A DNA stretch of 64,000 nucleotides from Micromonospora solifontis (GTDB lineage Bacteria; Actinomycetota; Actinomycetes; Mycobacteriales; Micromonosporaceae): NCBI RefSeq assembly GCF_003725545.1, contig NZ_RJLN01000004.1, positions 62,001 to 126,000 on the forward strand, written 5' to 3'. The notes beneath the pieces were generated by a model. That model worked only from the letters and a program-made list of their open reading frames with translations. It made no database searches and was not told the DNA's origin. Shown here in pieces: positions 55,056 through 63,398 of the stretch. Position 1 is the first letter of the stretch, and each line of letters starts with the position of its first letter. Both the position numbers and the translations under genes were made by a program.

Positions 55056-55997
55056 GTGACGACGCGCGTGGCCGCCATCGACTGCGGCACCAACTCGATC
55101 CGACTGCTGGTCGCCGACCTGCCCGATCCGTCCACCGGGCCGCAGGCGCCGCTGGCGGACCTGAGCCGCCGGATGGAGATCGTCCGGCTCGGCCAGGGCG
55201 TCGACCGGACCGGCCGGCTCGCGCCCGAGGCGATCGAGCGCACCCGGGTCGCGCTCGCCGGGTACGCGGCGGAGATCGAGAAGCTGGGCGCCGAGCGGGT
55301 ACGGATGTGCGCCACCTCGGCCTCCCGTGACGCGTCGAACGCCGCGGACTTCCGGGCGATGGTCGAGCAGACCCTCGGCGTGGCACCGGAGGTGGTGACC
55401 GGCGACGAGGAGGCCCGGCTCTCCTTCACCGGCGCGGTCCGCGGGCTGCCCGCCGACGCCGACCCGCCCTACCTGGTGGTCGACATCGGCGGCGGCTCGA
55501 CCGAGTTCGTGGTCGGCACCCGCGAGGCCGGCGTCCAGGCGGCCATCTCGATGGATATCGGCTGTGTCCGGATGACCGAGCGCCACCTGCACGGCGACCC
55601 GCCGAGCCTCGACGAGATCGCCGCTGGGCAGGCCGACATCGCCGTCGCGGTGGACCGCGCGCTGGAGGCGGTGCCGGGCCGGGCGGCCGCCACCCTGGTC
55701 GGGCTCGCCGGGTCGGTCACCACCGTGGTCGCCATCGCCCGGGGCCTGCGGGAGTACGACCCGGCGCGCATCCACCACGCCCGGGTGTCGTACGAGCAGG
55801 TCGCCGAGGTCACCGCCGACCTGCTGGCGAAGACCCGGGAGCAGCGGCTGGCCATCCCGGTGATGCACCCCGGCCGGGCCGACGTGATCGGCGCGGGCGC
55901 GCTGGTGCTCCGGGTGATCATGGAGCGCGCCGGGATGTCCTCGGTGGTCGCCTCCGAGCACGACATCCTCGACGGCATCGCCTGGTCCCTGGCCTGA
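55056..55997 (+). CDS. ppx: Ppx/GppA family exopolyphosphatase
   Basis: A 313-residue phosphatase of the actin-like Ppx/GppA family, which removes terminal phosphates from polyphosphate or hydrolyses pppGpp. The phosphate-1 motif AAIDCGTNSIRLLVAD is at residues 5-20 and the phosphate-2 motif VVDIGGGSTEFVVG near 143; VGLAGSVTTVVAI is the adenosine-side motif. The length is the short form lacking the C-terminal HD domain, as in mycobacterial Ppx1. The leaderless -10 favours GTG 55056 over a GTG three codons upstream. Confidence 0.93.
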   Translation: MTTRVAAIDCGTNSIRLLVADLPDPSTGPQAPLADLSRRMEIVRLGQGVDRTGRLAPEAIERTRVALAGYAAEIEKLGAERVRMCATSASRDASNAADFRAMVEQTLGVAPEVVTGDEEARLSFTGAVRGLPADADPPYLVVDIGGGSTEFVVGTREAGVQAAISMDIGCVRMTERHLHGDPPSLDEIAAGQADIAVAVDRALEAVPGRAAATLVGLAGSVTTVVAIARGLREYDPARIHHARVSYEQVAEVTADLLAKTREQRLAIPVMHPGRADVIGAGALVLRVIMERAGMSSVVASEHDILDGIAWSLA

Positions 55998-56039
55998 GGC
56001 CGGATCCTCCGCTTCGCCGTGACACCGCGAGGCGCGGGC

Positions 56040-56681
56040 TCATCTGGACTGCCGGCGTGGCCACTCCGACAACCGCGCGAACCGGTCGGCGGCGCTGTCC
56101 GGCTGCGTGCCGGCCCAGTCCGAACCACCGGTCGTGACCAGTTCCGGCTCGGGCGTGCCCAGGCCGAGACCGTGCGCGCCCAGCGGGCGGTCGTCCCGTC
56201 GCGTTGGGGGCGGGATGATCTCGTCCGGCGGCAGCGCCGTGGGGTCGTCGTTCGCGGGCTGCGGCCACCGCTGCCAGCGGCGGACGCTGACCACCCCGAC
56301 GAGCAGCAGCGAGCCGACCAGCAGGGCCGTCCCGGTCCGCAGCGGGGCGGCCAGGTCGACCTGGTGGCCGTCCAGGGCCAGTTTGCGGTCGAACAGTCCC
56401 ATCGTGGCGGACGGACTGATCAGCATGCCCAGGTAGCTGACCGAGTAGACGAGGCCGGTCAGTGCCGCGCCCAGCGGGGAGAGCCGCAGCGTGGCGATGA
56501 GCCCCAACAGGAGCCCGGCGGCCGCCAGCACCAGCGCGGGCCGGACGAAGTCACCGCCGTCCGCCGTGCCTTGTTGTGCGTGCGTGAACGCCTGCGCCGA
56601 CCGGTCCTGACCAAGGGCGAAGAGAAGCCAGGCCAGCGGGCCCACCACCGCCGCGGCGATCACCGTTCCGATGTGTCGCAT
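56040..56681 (-). CDS. Membrane protein, unknown function
   Basis: A 213-residue protein with four hydrophobic segments (about residues 5-24, 47-65, 71-90 and 112-130) and a Pro/Asp-rich cytoplasmic tail of about 80 residues. I do not recognise the family. The start is ATG 56681; on the minus strand TACCTT ends 6 nt upstream, a leaderless promoter. It is convergent with ppx and tail to tail by 42 bp. Confidence 0.7.
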   Translation of the reverse strand: MRHIGTVIAAAVVGPLAWLLFALGQDRSAQAFTHAQQGTADGGDFVRPALVLAAAGLLLGLIATLRLSPLGAALTGLVYSVSYLGMLISPSATMGLFDRKLALDGHQVDLAAPLRTGTALLVGSLLLVGVVSVRRWQRWPQPANDDPTALPPDEIIPPPTRRDDRPLGAHGLGLGTPEPELVTTGGSDWAGTQPDSAADRFARLSEWPRRQSR

Positions 56682-56756
56682 TCGGGCAAGGTACCGATCT
56701 TCGGCCTCGACCAGCAGGGGCCATAAGCGAAACTTAAGTAGCGGGCGGGCCGCGAC

Positions 56757-57386
56757 TCAGGCGCGTTCGGCGGCGAGCCGGGCGCCGAAGCCGAGCAGGG
56801 CCACGCCGGTCAGCCCGTCCAGCCAGCGCCGTACCCGCCGCCGGGAGAGCAGTTCGCGGGCCCGGTTCAGCGCCCCGACCAGCACCAGCAGGTACGCCAG
56901 CCCGAGCACCGCGTGGCTGAGCGCGTACGCCAGGAGCACCCCGAGCGGCGCCCGGTCGCCGACGAACTGTGGCAGTACCGCCAGGTAGAAGGCCAGCACC
57001 TTGGGGTTGGTGATGTTGGACAGGAAGCCCTGCCGGAAGCCGGTCAGCGCCTGGCCCGGGGCGGCGGTGGCGTCGCCGGCCAGGGGTGGGTAGTCCCCGC
57101 GCCAGGCGGACCGCCAGGCCTGCACCCCGAGGTACGCCAGGTACGCGACGCCGGCCCAGCGGATCGTCTCGAACAGCGGCTGTGAGCGGACGATCAGCGC
57201 GCCGAGGCCGGCCGCGGCGGCGACACCCTGCACCGCGTTGGACGCGGTCACGCCGATCGCGCTCCACCGACCGCGGCGTCGGCCGCTGGCGAGGGTGTTG
57301 CGGGTGACCACGGCGAAGTCGGCCCCCGGGATCAGGATCAGCACCATGGCGAAGACCAGGAACGAGGCGTAGCTGCTCCACGTCAT
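56757..57386 (-). CDS. LysE/RhtB family amino acid exporter
   Basis: A 209-residue membrane protein with six helices of the LysE family. The family opening is clear (SFLVFAMVLILIPGADFAVV, with the conserved PGAD), then GRRRGRWSAIGVTASNAVQG, and GFLSNITNPKVLAFYLAVLPQF near 118-139. It exports an amino acid or a derivative; the substrate is unknown. The ATG at 57386 has TAGGGT ending 7 nt upstream. It is divergent from a PadR regulator over 83 bp that contains an operator-like dyad, so the two may share control. Confidence 0.9.
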   Translation of the reverse strand: MTWSSYASFLVFAMVLILIPGADFAVVTRNTLASGRRRGRWSAIGVTASNAVQGVAAAAGLGALIVRSQPLFETIRWAGVAYLAYLGVQAWRSAWRGDYPPLAGDATAAPGQALTGFRQGFLSNITNPKVLAFYLAVLPQFVGDRAPLGVLLAYALSHAVLGLAYLLVLVGALNRARELLSRRRVRRWLDGLTGVALLGFGARLAAERA

Positions 57387-57399
57387 GCCTCCGACCCTA
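57387..57399 (-). promoter_or_regulatory. Leaderless -10 of the LysE-family gene
   Basis: TAGGGT on the minus strand (57394-57399), 7 nt before the ATG. The spacer contains GGAGG, so a short-leader alternative is possible. Confidence 0.5.
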
Positions 57400-57432
57400 C
57401 GACCCGCCGGAGCGGGGACAGCTACCATTTCG

Positions 57433-57469
57433 TTGACGGTACTCTGCAATACAGACTACTGTGCGGAGC
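57433..57469 (+). promoter_or_regulatory. Promoter and candidate operator of the PadR gene
   Basis: TTGACG (57433-57438), an 18-nt spacer and TACTGT (57457-57462), then 7 nt to the GTG at 57470. The spacer is filled by GTACTCTG-CAATA-CAGACTAC (57439-57459), a dyad with 7 of 8 paired positions that runs into the -10 box. Confidence 0.7.
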
Positions 57470-57802
57470 GTGGATACGACACAGCTCCTCAAGGGCGTGC
57501 TCGATCTGGCCGTGCTGGCCGTGCTCCGCGAGGAGGACGGCTACGGCTACGACATCCTCCGCCGGCTGCGCGAGGCCGGCATGGAGGAGGTCGGCGACGC
57601 CTCGGTCTACGGCACCCTGCGCCGGCTCTTCGCCGCCGGCCTGCTGACGACGTACGTGGTGCCGAGCGAATCCGGCCCGCACCGCAAGTACTACGCGCTC
57701 AACGCGGCCGGCCGGGACCAGCTCGCCCGCTCCGGCAAGACCTGGCGCTCCTTCGCCACCACCATGGACACACTGCTCGACGATCGGGGGATGGCGGCAT
57801 GA
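57470..57802 (+). CDS. PadR family transcriptional regulator
   Basis: A 110-residue winged-helix repressor: LLKGVLDLAVLAVLREEDGYGYDILRRL is the PadR opening, GDASVYGTLRRLFAAGLLTTY the recognition helix and wing, and HRKYYALNAAGRDQLA the end. The promoter puts the start at GTG 57470, three codons after another GTG. It overlaps the next gene by ATGA. PadR-HAAS pairs of this type are common; the PadR represses its own operon and responds to stress or a ligand that is not known here. Confidence 0.93.
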   Translation: MDTTQLLKGVLDLAVLAVLREEDGYGYDILRRLREAGMEEVGDASVYGTLRRLFAAGLLTTYVVPSESGPHRKYYALNAAGRDQLARSGKTWRSFATTMDTLLDDRGMAA

Positions 57803-58785
57803 CCGTCACTGGGCAGGAGATCGTGGACTACGTCGACCGGGTGCGGGCGGCCCTGGCCGACCTGCCACCCGCCGTCCGCGACGAGTTGACCGAGGACCTG
57901 CCGGAGCACCTCGCCGAGGTGGCCGCCGAGACCGACGGCACGCTGGTCGACCGGCTCGGCGAGCCCGAGGCGTACGCGGCCGAGCTGCGGGCCGCGGCCG
58001 GCGCGGAGGGCAACCCGGGCCGAACCTCGCTCAACCGACGGCTGACCGCCGGACGGGCGCGCGCCGCCGTCCAGCTGGAACGCCTCGACGTCCAGTTGGG
58101 GCCCCTCCTCGGACAACCCTCGGTGAGCGTGTTCCTGCGCCCGCTGCGTCCGGCCTGGTGGCTGCTGCGCGGCTGGCTGGCCGCCCTGCTGCTGTCCGCC
58201 CTGTTCGGTGAGCCGTCGGGGCTGCTGCCCCGGCTCGACGGCAGCGTGCTGGCCGGCCTGTTTCTGCTCGCCGGCGCGGTCCTCGCCTCGCTCTGGCTGG
58301 GCCGGCGGTCCGCCGGTTTCCGGGGCTGGCCGCGCCGGCTGCTCCGCCTCGGCACGGGAGCCCTGCTGCTCTTCGCCTTCGCGGCACTGGTCAACGTGGA
58401 CCAGCACGCCAGCTCCGACTACTTCCGCGGCTACGAGGGCGTTCCGGTTGGCAACCGGTACGACTCGATCCAGGACGTCTTCGTCTACGACGAGCAGGGT
58501 CGGCTGGTCCGCAACGCCCGGCTCTTCGACCAGAACGGCGTACCGATCCGGCTCGGCTGGCCCACCTGCGTCGACGGGAGCGGGGTCGTGCCGCCGCCGC
58601 GCAACGTCTACCCGTACTGCCCCGAGCAGGCGCCGTTCGCGCCGCCGTCGCCGTCCACGCCACCGCCCGCGCCGACCGGGAGCACGTCGCCCACCACGCC
58701 GGCACCGACCGGCAGCGCGACAGCCGTTCCGGGCCCGACGGACAGCGCCGGGACCACCACGCCGACCCCGGCGCCGACCCGCTGA
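57799..58785 (+). CDS. HAAS-domain membrane protein (PadR partner)
   Basis: A 328-residue protein. Residues 1-80 form a HAAS-type helical domain (YVDRVRAALADLPPAVRDELTEDLPEHLAEV, then DRLGEPEAYAAELRAAAG), which commonly accompanies PadR regulators and may relay signals from the membrane. Then come about three or four membrane helices (120-195), and an outside domain (SSDYFRGYEGVPVGNRYDSIQDVFVYDEQGRLVRN) ending in a long Pro/Thr/Ser-rich tail. It is coupled to the PadR gene by an ATGA overlap. Confidence 0.85.
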   Translation: MTVTGQEIVDYVDRVRAALADLPPAVRDELTEDLPEHLAEVAAETDGTLVDRLGEPEAYAAELRAAAGAEGNPGRTSLNRRLTAGRARAAVQLERLDVQLGPLLGQPSVSVFLRPLRPAWWLLRGWLAALLLSALFGEPSGLLPRLDGSVLAGLFLLAGAVLASLWLGRRSAGFRGWPRRLLRLGTGALLLFAFAALVNVDQHASSDYFRGYEGVPVGNRYDSIQDVFVYDEQGRLVRNARLFDQNGVPIRLGWPTCVDGSGVVPPPRNVYPYCPEQAPFAPPSPSTPPPAPTGSTSPTTPAPTGSATAVPGPTDSAGTTTPTPAPTR

Positions 58786-58916
58786 TCCGGCCGCCGGGCG
58801 ATCCGGAAAGCCGCTGCTGGCGGTGGAAGCTGGGAACTGGCTGAACGGAGGAGGGAGTGGCGCGGACGAGATCGTTACGGTGTCGTCTGCCTCATTCCCC
58901 CTCGGAAGGAACACCC

Positions 58917-59384
58917 GTGTCAGAGCAGGTAGCACCGTCCCCCGCCGCGCAGCCCGGCCAGACCGACCCGGCCGTGGTCGAGCAGCCGCCGGCGCAGCCC
59001 GGCAAGTCCAAGGGGCGGAAGGTGCTCGGCGTCGTCGGTCTCCTCCTCGCCGTCGTGGCCGTCGGCGCGGCGAAGGGCGCGCTGCACCTCTGGGAGCAGC
59101 GTGACGACGCCGTCCAGGCCAAGGTCGGCGAGTGCATCGCCCAGCTGCCCGAGGTGGCCGAGGGGCAGGAGAAGGACGTCGACAGCGCCAAGGTCGTCGA
59201 GTGCACCTCGACCGAGGCGGCGTACACGGTGGTCGGTCGGGTCGACCACCAGACCGAGGCGCAGGCACGGTCCGGCGACGCCTGCGAGCAGTACTTCAAG
59301 GAGGGGGAGGACGGCTACGTCTTCTCCGGCGGCGAGCGGAGCGGAGGCAAGTTCTACCTGCTCTGCCTGACCAAGAAGAGCTGA
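58917..59384 (+). CDS. Membrane-anchored LppU-like protein with conserved cysteines
   Basis: A 155-residue protein. A Pro/Gln/Ala-rich cytoplasmic part of about 35 residues, one membrane helix (about 40-57), then an outside domain of about 95 residues with four cysteines (GECIAQLP, VVECTSTEA, DACEQYF, LLCLTKKS), probably two disulfides. The arrangement resembles LppU/SCO3897-type proteins of actinobacteria; the function is unknown. The GTG at 58917 has GGAAGGA at 7 nt. A strong hairpin follows its stop codon. Confidence 0.78.
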   Translation: MSEQVAPSPAAQPGQTDPAVVEQPPAQPGKSKGRKVLGVVGLLLAVVAVGAAKGALHLWEQRDDAVQAKVGECIAQLPEVAEGQEKDVDSAKVVECTSTEAAYTVVGRVDHQTEAQARSGDACEQYFKEGEDGYVFSGGERSGGKFYLLCLTKKS

Positions 59385-59397
59385 CCTTCCCGACGGA

Positions 59398-59434
59398 CGG
59401 CGACGGCGCGGGCCTCCGGTCCGCGCCGTCGCCG
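59398..59434 (+). terminator. Hairpin terminator
   Basis: CGGCGACGGCGCGG (59398-59411) and CCGCGCCGTCGCCG (59421-59434) form a perfect 14-bp stem with a 9-nt loop, 14 bp after the stop codon. Confidence 0.8.
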
Positions 59435-59573
59435 TGCCCGACGCGGCGAACGGGAGGTGAACGCCACTCGTCGCGCGTCTTCCCCGGGCCGTGACCGGCG
59501 TGGCAGGCTACCCGCACGTAACACCCAACTGGGCGACCAGCCAACGATGACTGACCGCTAGGAGGACGGGTCA

Positions 59574-60287
59574 ATGGGCGAGATGGTGAGCTTCACCGGC
59601 AACGGGGGGACGAGCGAGGGGTATCTCGCGATACCCTCCGGCGGTGCGGCCAGCCCGGCGGCCATCGTCATCCAGGACTGGTGGGGTCTGGTGCCCCACG
59701 TACGGGCGGTCGTGGACCGGTTCGCCGAGGCCGGCTTCGTCGCCCTCGCGCCGGACTTCCGGCACGGCGGCCCGGCCAGCAAGCCGGATGAGCCCCGGCA
59801 GATACTGAACAGCACCCAGATGGACGAGGCCGCGACCGACATCGCCGCCGCCGCCGAATACCTGGCCGGCCGCCCCGAGGTCGCCGGCAAGGTCGGCTGC
59901 GCGGGGTTCTGCGCCGGCGCGAGCCTGGCCCTGTGGTCGGGCACGTTCTCCGACCGGATCGTCGCCACCGCCGGCTTCTACCCGCGGCTGCCCTGGGAGG
60001 GCATGGCCGCTGGCGCGGCAGACAACGCGGGCGGCGCCGGCTGGGCCGGCTACGCCGGCAAGGCCGCCCTCATCCACTGCTCCGAAGCGGACGGACTCTC
60101 CGCCGCCGACGGGGTGCAGAGCGTCCGCCGGGCCATCGAGGCCGCCGGCGGCAGTTGCCAGACCTACGACTACCCGGGCACCGCGCACGCGTTCTTCAAC
60201 GAGGACCGGCCGGAGCACTTCGACCAGCGGGCCGCCGCCACCGCCTGGGCCCGCACGCTGGAACTCTTCCGGGCCAGGCTTGGCTGA
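59574..60287 (+). CDS. Dienelactone hydrolase family protein
   Basis: A 237-residue alpha/beta hydrolase of the dienelactone hydrolase family. The nucleophile is a cysteine in [13 protein letters not shown] near residue 115 (GxCxG), the catalytic His is in [12 protein letters not shown] near 203 and an Asp is in the SEADGLSA region. [19 protein letters not shown] near 38 is the usual oxyanion-loop region. Dienelactone hydrolase opens chlorinated or aromatic lactones in ring-cleavage pathways, but no such genes are near, so the substrate is unknown. The next gene overlaps it by 8 bp. Confidence 0.9.
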   Translation: MGEMVSFTGNGGTSEGYLAIPSGGAASPAAIVIQDWWGLVPHVRAVVDRFAEAGFVALAPDFRHGGPASKPDEPRQILNSTQMDEAATDIAAAAEYLAGRPEVAGKVGCAGFCAGASLALWSGTFSDRIVATAGFYPRLPWEGMAAGAADNAGGAGWAGYAGKAALIHCSEADGLSAADGVQSVRRAIEAAGGSCQTYDYPGTAHAFFNEDRPEHFDQRAAATAWARTLELFRARLG

Positions 60288-61020
60288 GCCGCGTACCCCC
60301 GCCGAGGTGGTCGCCCGCGCCGCGCGGGCGACCGACCTGGCCGACCTCGACGGCGCGGTGAGCAACTGCTTCGCCTGCCCGCGCCTGGTCGCCTGGCGGG
60401 AGGAGGTGGCCCGGACCAGGCGGGCCGCCTTCCGCGACCAGGAGTACTGGGGCCGGCCGGTGCCCGGCTTCGGCCCGCCCGACGCCCGGATCGGCATCCT
60501 CGGCCTGGCGCCGGCCGCGCACGGTGGCAACCGGACCGGCCGGATCTTCACCGGCGACCGCTCCGGCGACGTGCTCTTCGCCGCGCTGCACCGCGCCGGC
60601 CTGGCCAACCAGCCGACCAGTGTGGCCGCCGACGACGGCCTCGCGCTGCGGGACACCCGGATATTCGCCGCCGTACGCTGCGCGCCGCCGGACAACAAGC
60701 CCACCCCGGCGGAGCGGGACACCTGCGCGCCCTGGGTGCACCGCGAGGTCGCGCTGATCCGGCCCACCCTGCGGGTGGTGGTCGCGTTGGGCGCGTTCGC
60801 CTGGTCCGCCTGGTGGCCGATCCTGCGCGCCGTGTACGGGCAGCCCCCGCCCACGCCGCGTCCGGTGTTCGGCCATGGGGCACACTGGTCCGGCGGGTCC
60901 GCACCGGAGGTGCTCGGCTGCTACCACGTCAGCCAGCAGAACACCTTCACCGGGCGGTTGACCCCGGCGATGTTGGACGAGGTGTTCACCCGGGCGAAGC
61001 GGTTGGCCGGGGTGGACTGA
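60280..61020 (+). CDS. Family 5 uracil-DNA glycosylase (UdgB type)
   Basis: A 246-residue DNA repair enzyme that cuts uracil, and often hypoxanthine or damaged pyrimidines, out of DNA. The family 5 motif [19 protein letters not shown] is near residue 70-88. Cysteines in SNCFACPRL and in [11 protein letters not shown]...DTC can bind the [4Fe-4S] cluster of this class, and [13 protein letters not shown] near 222 is the second substrate motif. It starts at TTG 60280, overlapping the dienelactone hydrolase gene; GTG 60307 is the other option. Confidence 0.92.
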   Translation: MAEPRTPAEVVARAARATDLADLDGAVSNCFACPRLVAWREEVARTRRAAFRDQEYWGRPVPGFGPPDARIGILGLAPAAHGGNRTGRIFTGDRSGDVLFAALHRAGLANQPTSVAADDGLALRDTRIFAAVRCAPPDNKPTPAERDTCAPWVHREVALIRPTLRVVVALGAFAWSAWWPILRAVYGQPPPTPRPVFGHGAHWSGGSAPEVLGCYHVSQQNTFTGRLTPAMLDEVFTRAKRLAGVD

Positions 61021-61040
61021 CGAATGCGTGGGGCGGTGGG

Positions 61041-61781
61041 ATGGACCTCGGCGTGCTGCGCAGGTGGTGGCCGGTCGCGGCGGTGACCCTGCTGCTCGCC
61101 GTCGCGGCGATCGCCGCCGGGCACTCGTCGATCGGCGCCAGTCGCATCCCGCCCGCTGTGGACACCATCCCGTACGTGCCGGAGTACCCCACCGCCGAAC
61201 CGGTGCCGTCGATCCCGGTCGAACCGCGGGACGCCGGCCCGCCCACCTCCGCCGAGATTCCCCGGTGGATCCTCTGGACCGCCCTCGCCGTGCTCACCCT
61301 GGCCGTGCTGGCCGCCGTCGGGTACGTGGTGTGGACGCTGCTCGGCGGGGCGCTGCGGCGGACCACCCGGGCGGTGCCGGCGCAGCGGACCCGGCGCAGC
61401 GCCGAGGGCACCGCCCGTGAGGTGGTGGCCGCGCTGGACGCCGGCCTGGTGGAGCTGGACGACCGGGCCACCGACCCGCGGACCGCGGTGATCGCCTGCT
61501 GGGTCCGGCTGGAGGAGGCCGCCGAGGAGGCCGGGGTGCCCCGGCTCGCCGGGGACACCCCCACCGACCTGGTCAGCCGGCTGCTGCGCGGTGACCCGGC
61601 GGCCGGCGTGCCGGCGATCGCCAGCGCCGACGTGCTGGACGGCTTCGCGCACGTCTACCGCGAGGCCCGGTACGCCACCCACACGGTCGACGAGCGGATG
61701 CGCGACCAGGCCCGGGCCGCGCTGCGCCGGCTGCGCGGCGAGCTGACCAGCCTGGCCGCCGGCGCGGAGGCGACGGCATGA
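61041..61781 (+). CDS. DUF4129 domain membrane protein
   Basis: A 246-residue protein with a first hydrophobic segment (about residues 9-27), a Pro-rich outside stretch (about 30-70), a second helix (about 75-100) and a cytoplasmic C-terminal DUF4129 domain of about 140 residues (TAREVVAALDAGLVELDD, then DTPTDLVSRLL). DUF4129 proteins occur next to MoxR ATPase and DUF58 genes and sometimes contain a transglutaminase-like part; here they form the start of that operon. The ATG follows a GGTGGG sequence. Confidence 0.85.
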   Translation: MDLGVLRRWWPVAAVTLLLAVAAIAAGHSSIGASRIPPAVDTIPYVPEYPTAEPVPSIPVEPRDAGPPTSAEIPRWILWTALAVLTLAVLAAVGYVVWTLLGGALRRTTRAVPAQRTRRSAEGTAREVVAALDAGLVELDDRATDPRTAVIACWVRLEEAAEEAGVPRLAGDTPTDLVSRLLRGDPAAGVPAIASADVLDGFAHVYREARYATHTVDERMRDQARAALRRLRGELTSLAAGAEATA

Positions 61782-61809
61782 GCGGGCGACCCGGCGCGGT
61801 GGTACCGGC

Positions 61810-62391
61810 GTGAGCACCAGCATCGACGACCTGCTGTCGTTCGCCGAGGAACCGGCCGAGGAGCCCGGCGAGGCGCGGCCCGCACGGCTGCGGCCGGTGC
61901 TGCGCCTGCTCGCCGTCACCGCCGCGATCGTGGTGGTGGTGGTCGTCGTGCTCCGCGCGGTCGGCCTTCAGCTCTCGCTCTGGATCATCGTGGCGGCCGT
62001 GCTCGCCGTGCTCGCCGTCCGCCGGGTCACCGGCGCCCTCTCGCCCCCGCCGCCGCCGCGGACCGGCGCCCGCGCTCCCGCGGGGGAGGAGCCCGGCACC
62101 TGGAACTGGGCCACCCGGGACGCGCTGCGTGCCGCGATCAACGGCTGGGAACGCCCGCTGGACTGGTGCGCCGGCAACCGGGAGCGGTTCACCGAGCGGG
62201 TCCTGCCGCGCCTCGGCGAGCTGGCCGACGAGCGGCTGCGCCAGAAGCACGGCATCACCCGCGAGTCCGACCCGGCCCGGGCCCGTACCCTGCTGGGAGA
62301 GCCGCTGTGGACCTTCCTCGGCACCCCCTCCCGCCGCCCCCCGTCGCCGCGCGACCTCGCGGCGATCGTCGCCGAACTGGAGAAGCTGTGA
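61810..62391 (+). CDS. Membrane protein of the MoxR-DUF58 operon
   Basis: A 193-residue protein with two adjacent hydrophobic segments (about residues 32-48 and 50-68), and a cytoplasmic part rich in Arg and Trp (NWATRDALRAAINGWERPLDW, later RERFTERVLPRLGELADERL). I do not recognise the fold. It begins 28 bp after the DUF4129 gene and overlaps the MoxR gene by 4 bp, so it is part of the operon. Proteins of this shape are commonly found before MoxR in actinobacteria. Confidence 0.75.
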   Translation: MSTSIDDLLSFAEEPAEEPGEARPARLRPVLRLLAVTAAIVVVVVVVLRAVGLQLSLWIIVAAVLAVLAVRRVTGALSPPPPPRTGARAPAGEEPGTWNWATRDALRAAINGWERPLDWCAGNRERFTERVLPRLGELADERLRQKHGITRESDPARARTLLGEPLWTFLGTPSRRPPSPRDLAAIVAELEKL

Positions 62392-63398
62392 AGAACGACG
62401 TGGTCCCGAGCATGCCCCCCGCCGAGGTCGGCCGGCTGGCCCGGGCGGTGCTGGACGCGGTCGGCACGGTCGTGGTCGGCAAGCGGGAGTCGCTGGAGCT
62501 GGTCCTCGCCGGCATCCTGGCCGGCGGCCACGTGCTGCTGGAGGACCTGCCCGGCCTGGGCAAGACGTTGACCGCCCGGTCGTTCGCGCAGGCCCTCGGG
62601 CTGGACTTCCGCCGCCTCCAGTTCACCCCGGACCTGCTCCCGGCCGACGTCACCGGCTCCTTCCTCTACGACCAGCGCAGCGGCGACTTCTCGTTCCGCG
62701 CCGGCCCGGTCTTCACCAACCTGCTGCTCGCCGACGAGATCAACCGCACTCCGCCGAAGACCCAGTCGGCGCTGCTGGAGGCGATGCAGGAGAAGCAGGT
62801 CTCGGTCGAGGGCGTCACCTACCGGTTGGACGAGCCGTTCCACGTGCTCGCCACCGCCAACCCGATCGAGTACGAGGGGACGTACCCGCTGCCGGAGGCG
62901 CAGCTCGACCGGTTCCTGCTCCGGGTCTCGTTCGGCTACCCGGACCACGACGAGGAGTGGGAGGTGCTGCAACGGCGGATCGCCCGCCGCCGCGAGGAGG
63001 CCGAGATCAAGCCGGTGGTGGACGCCGGCACGCTGCGCGCCATGCAGGCCGCGCTGGAGGACGTCGTGGTCGAGGACTCCATCGGCCGGTACATCGTGGC
63101 GCTGACCGCGGCCACCCGGGAGCACCCGTCCGCGCTGGTCGGCGCCTCCCCGCGCGGCTCGCTGGCGCTGCTGCTGCTCTCCCGGGTACGCGCGGTGCTC
63201 GCCAACCGGGACTACGTGGTGCCCGAGGACGTCAAGGCCGTGGCGGTGCCCGCGCTGGCCCACCGGATCACGTTGCGCCCGGAGATGTGGTTGCGCCGGG
63301 TCGACCCGTCGTTCGTCGTCGGCGAGGTGCTGGAGTCGACGCCCGCCCCGGCCAGCGGCGCCCTGCCCAGCTACGCGGCCGGGCCCGTCGGACGCTGA
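62388..63398 (+). CDS. MoxR family AAA+ ATPase
   Basis: A 336-residue AAA+ chaperone-like ATPase. The Walker A is LEDLPGLGKTLTAR (about residue 51-64), the Walker B LLADEINRTPPKTQSALLEAMQEKQVS (catalytic DE near 115), the sensor 1 ATANPIEYEGTYPLPEAQLDRF, and the arginine finger and lid region follow. MoxR proteins act with von Willebrand-like or DUF58 proteins to assemble or insert metal or membrane complexes; here the DUF58 partner follows. GTG start overlaps the previous gene by 4 bp and the next starts at its stop codon. Confidence 0.93.
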   Translation: MKNDVVPSMPPAEVGRLARAVLDAVGTVVVGKRESLELVLAGILAGGHVLLEDLPGLGKTLTARSFAQALGLDFRRLQFTPDLLPADVTGSFLYDQRSGDFSFRAGPVFTNLLLADEINRTPPKTQSALLEAMQEKQVSVEGVTYRLDEPFHVLATANPIEYEGTYPLPEAQLDRFLLRVSFGYPDHDEEWEVLQRRIARRREEAEIKPVVDAGTLRAMQAALEDVVVEDSIGRYIVALTAATREHPSALVGASPRGSLALLLLSRVRAVLANRDYVVPEDVKAVAVPALAHRITLRPEMWLRRVDPSFVVGEVLESTPAPASGALPSYAAGPVGR

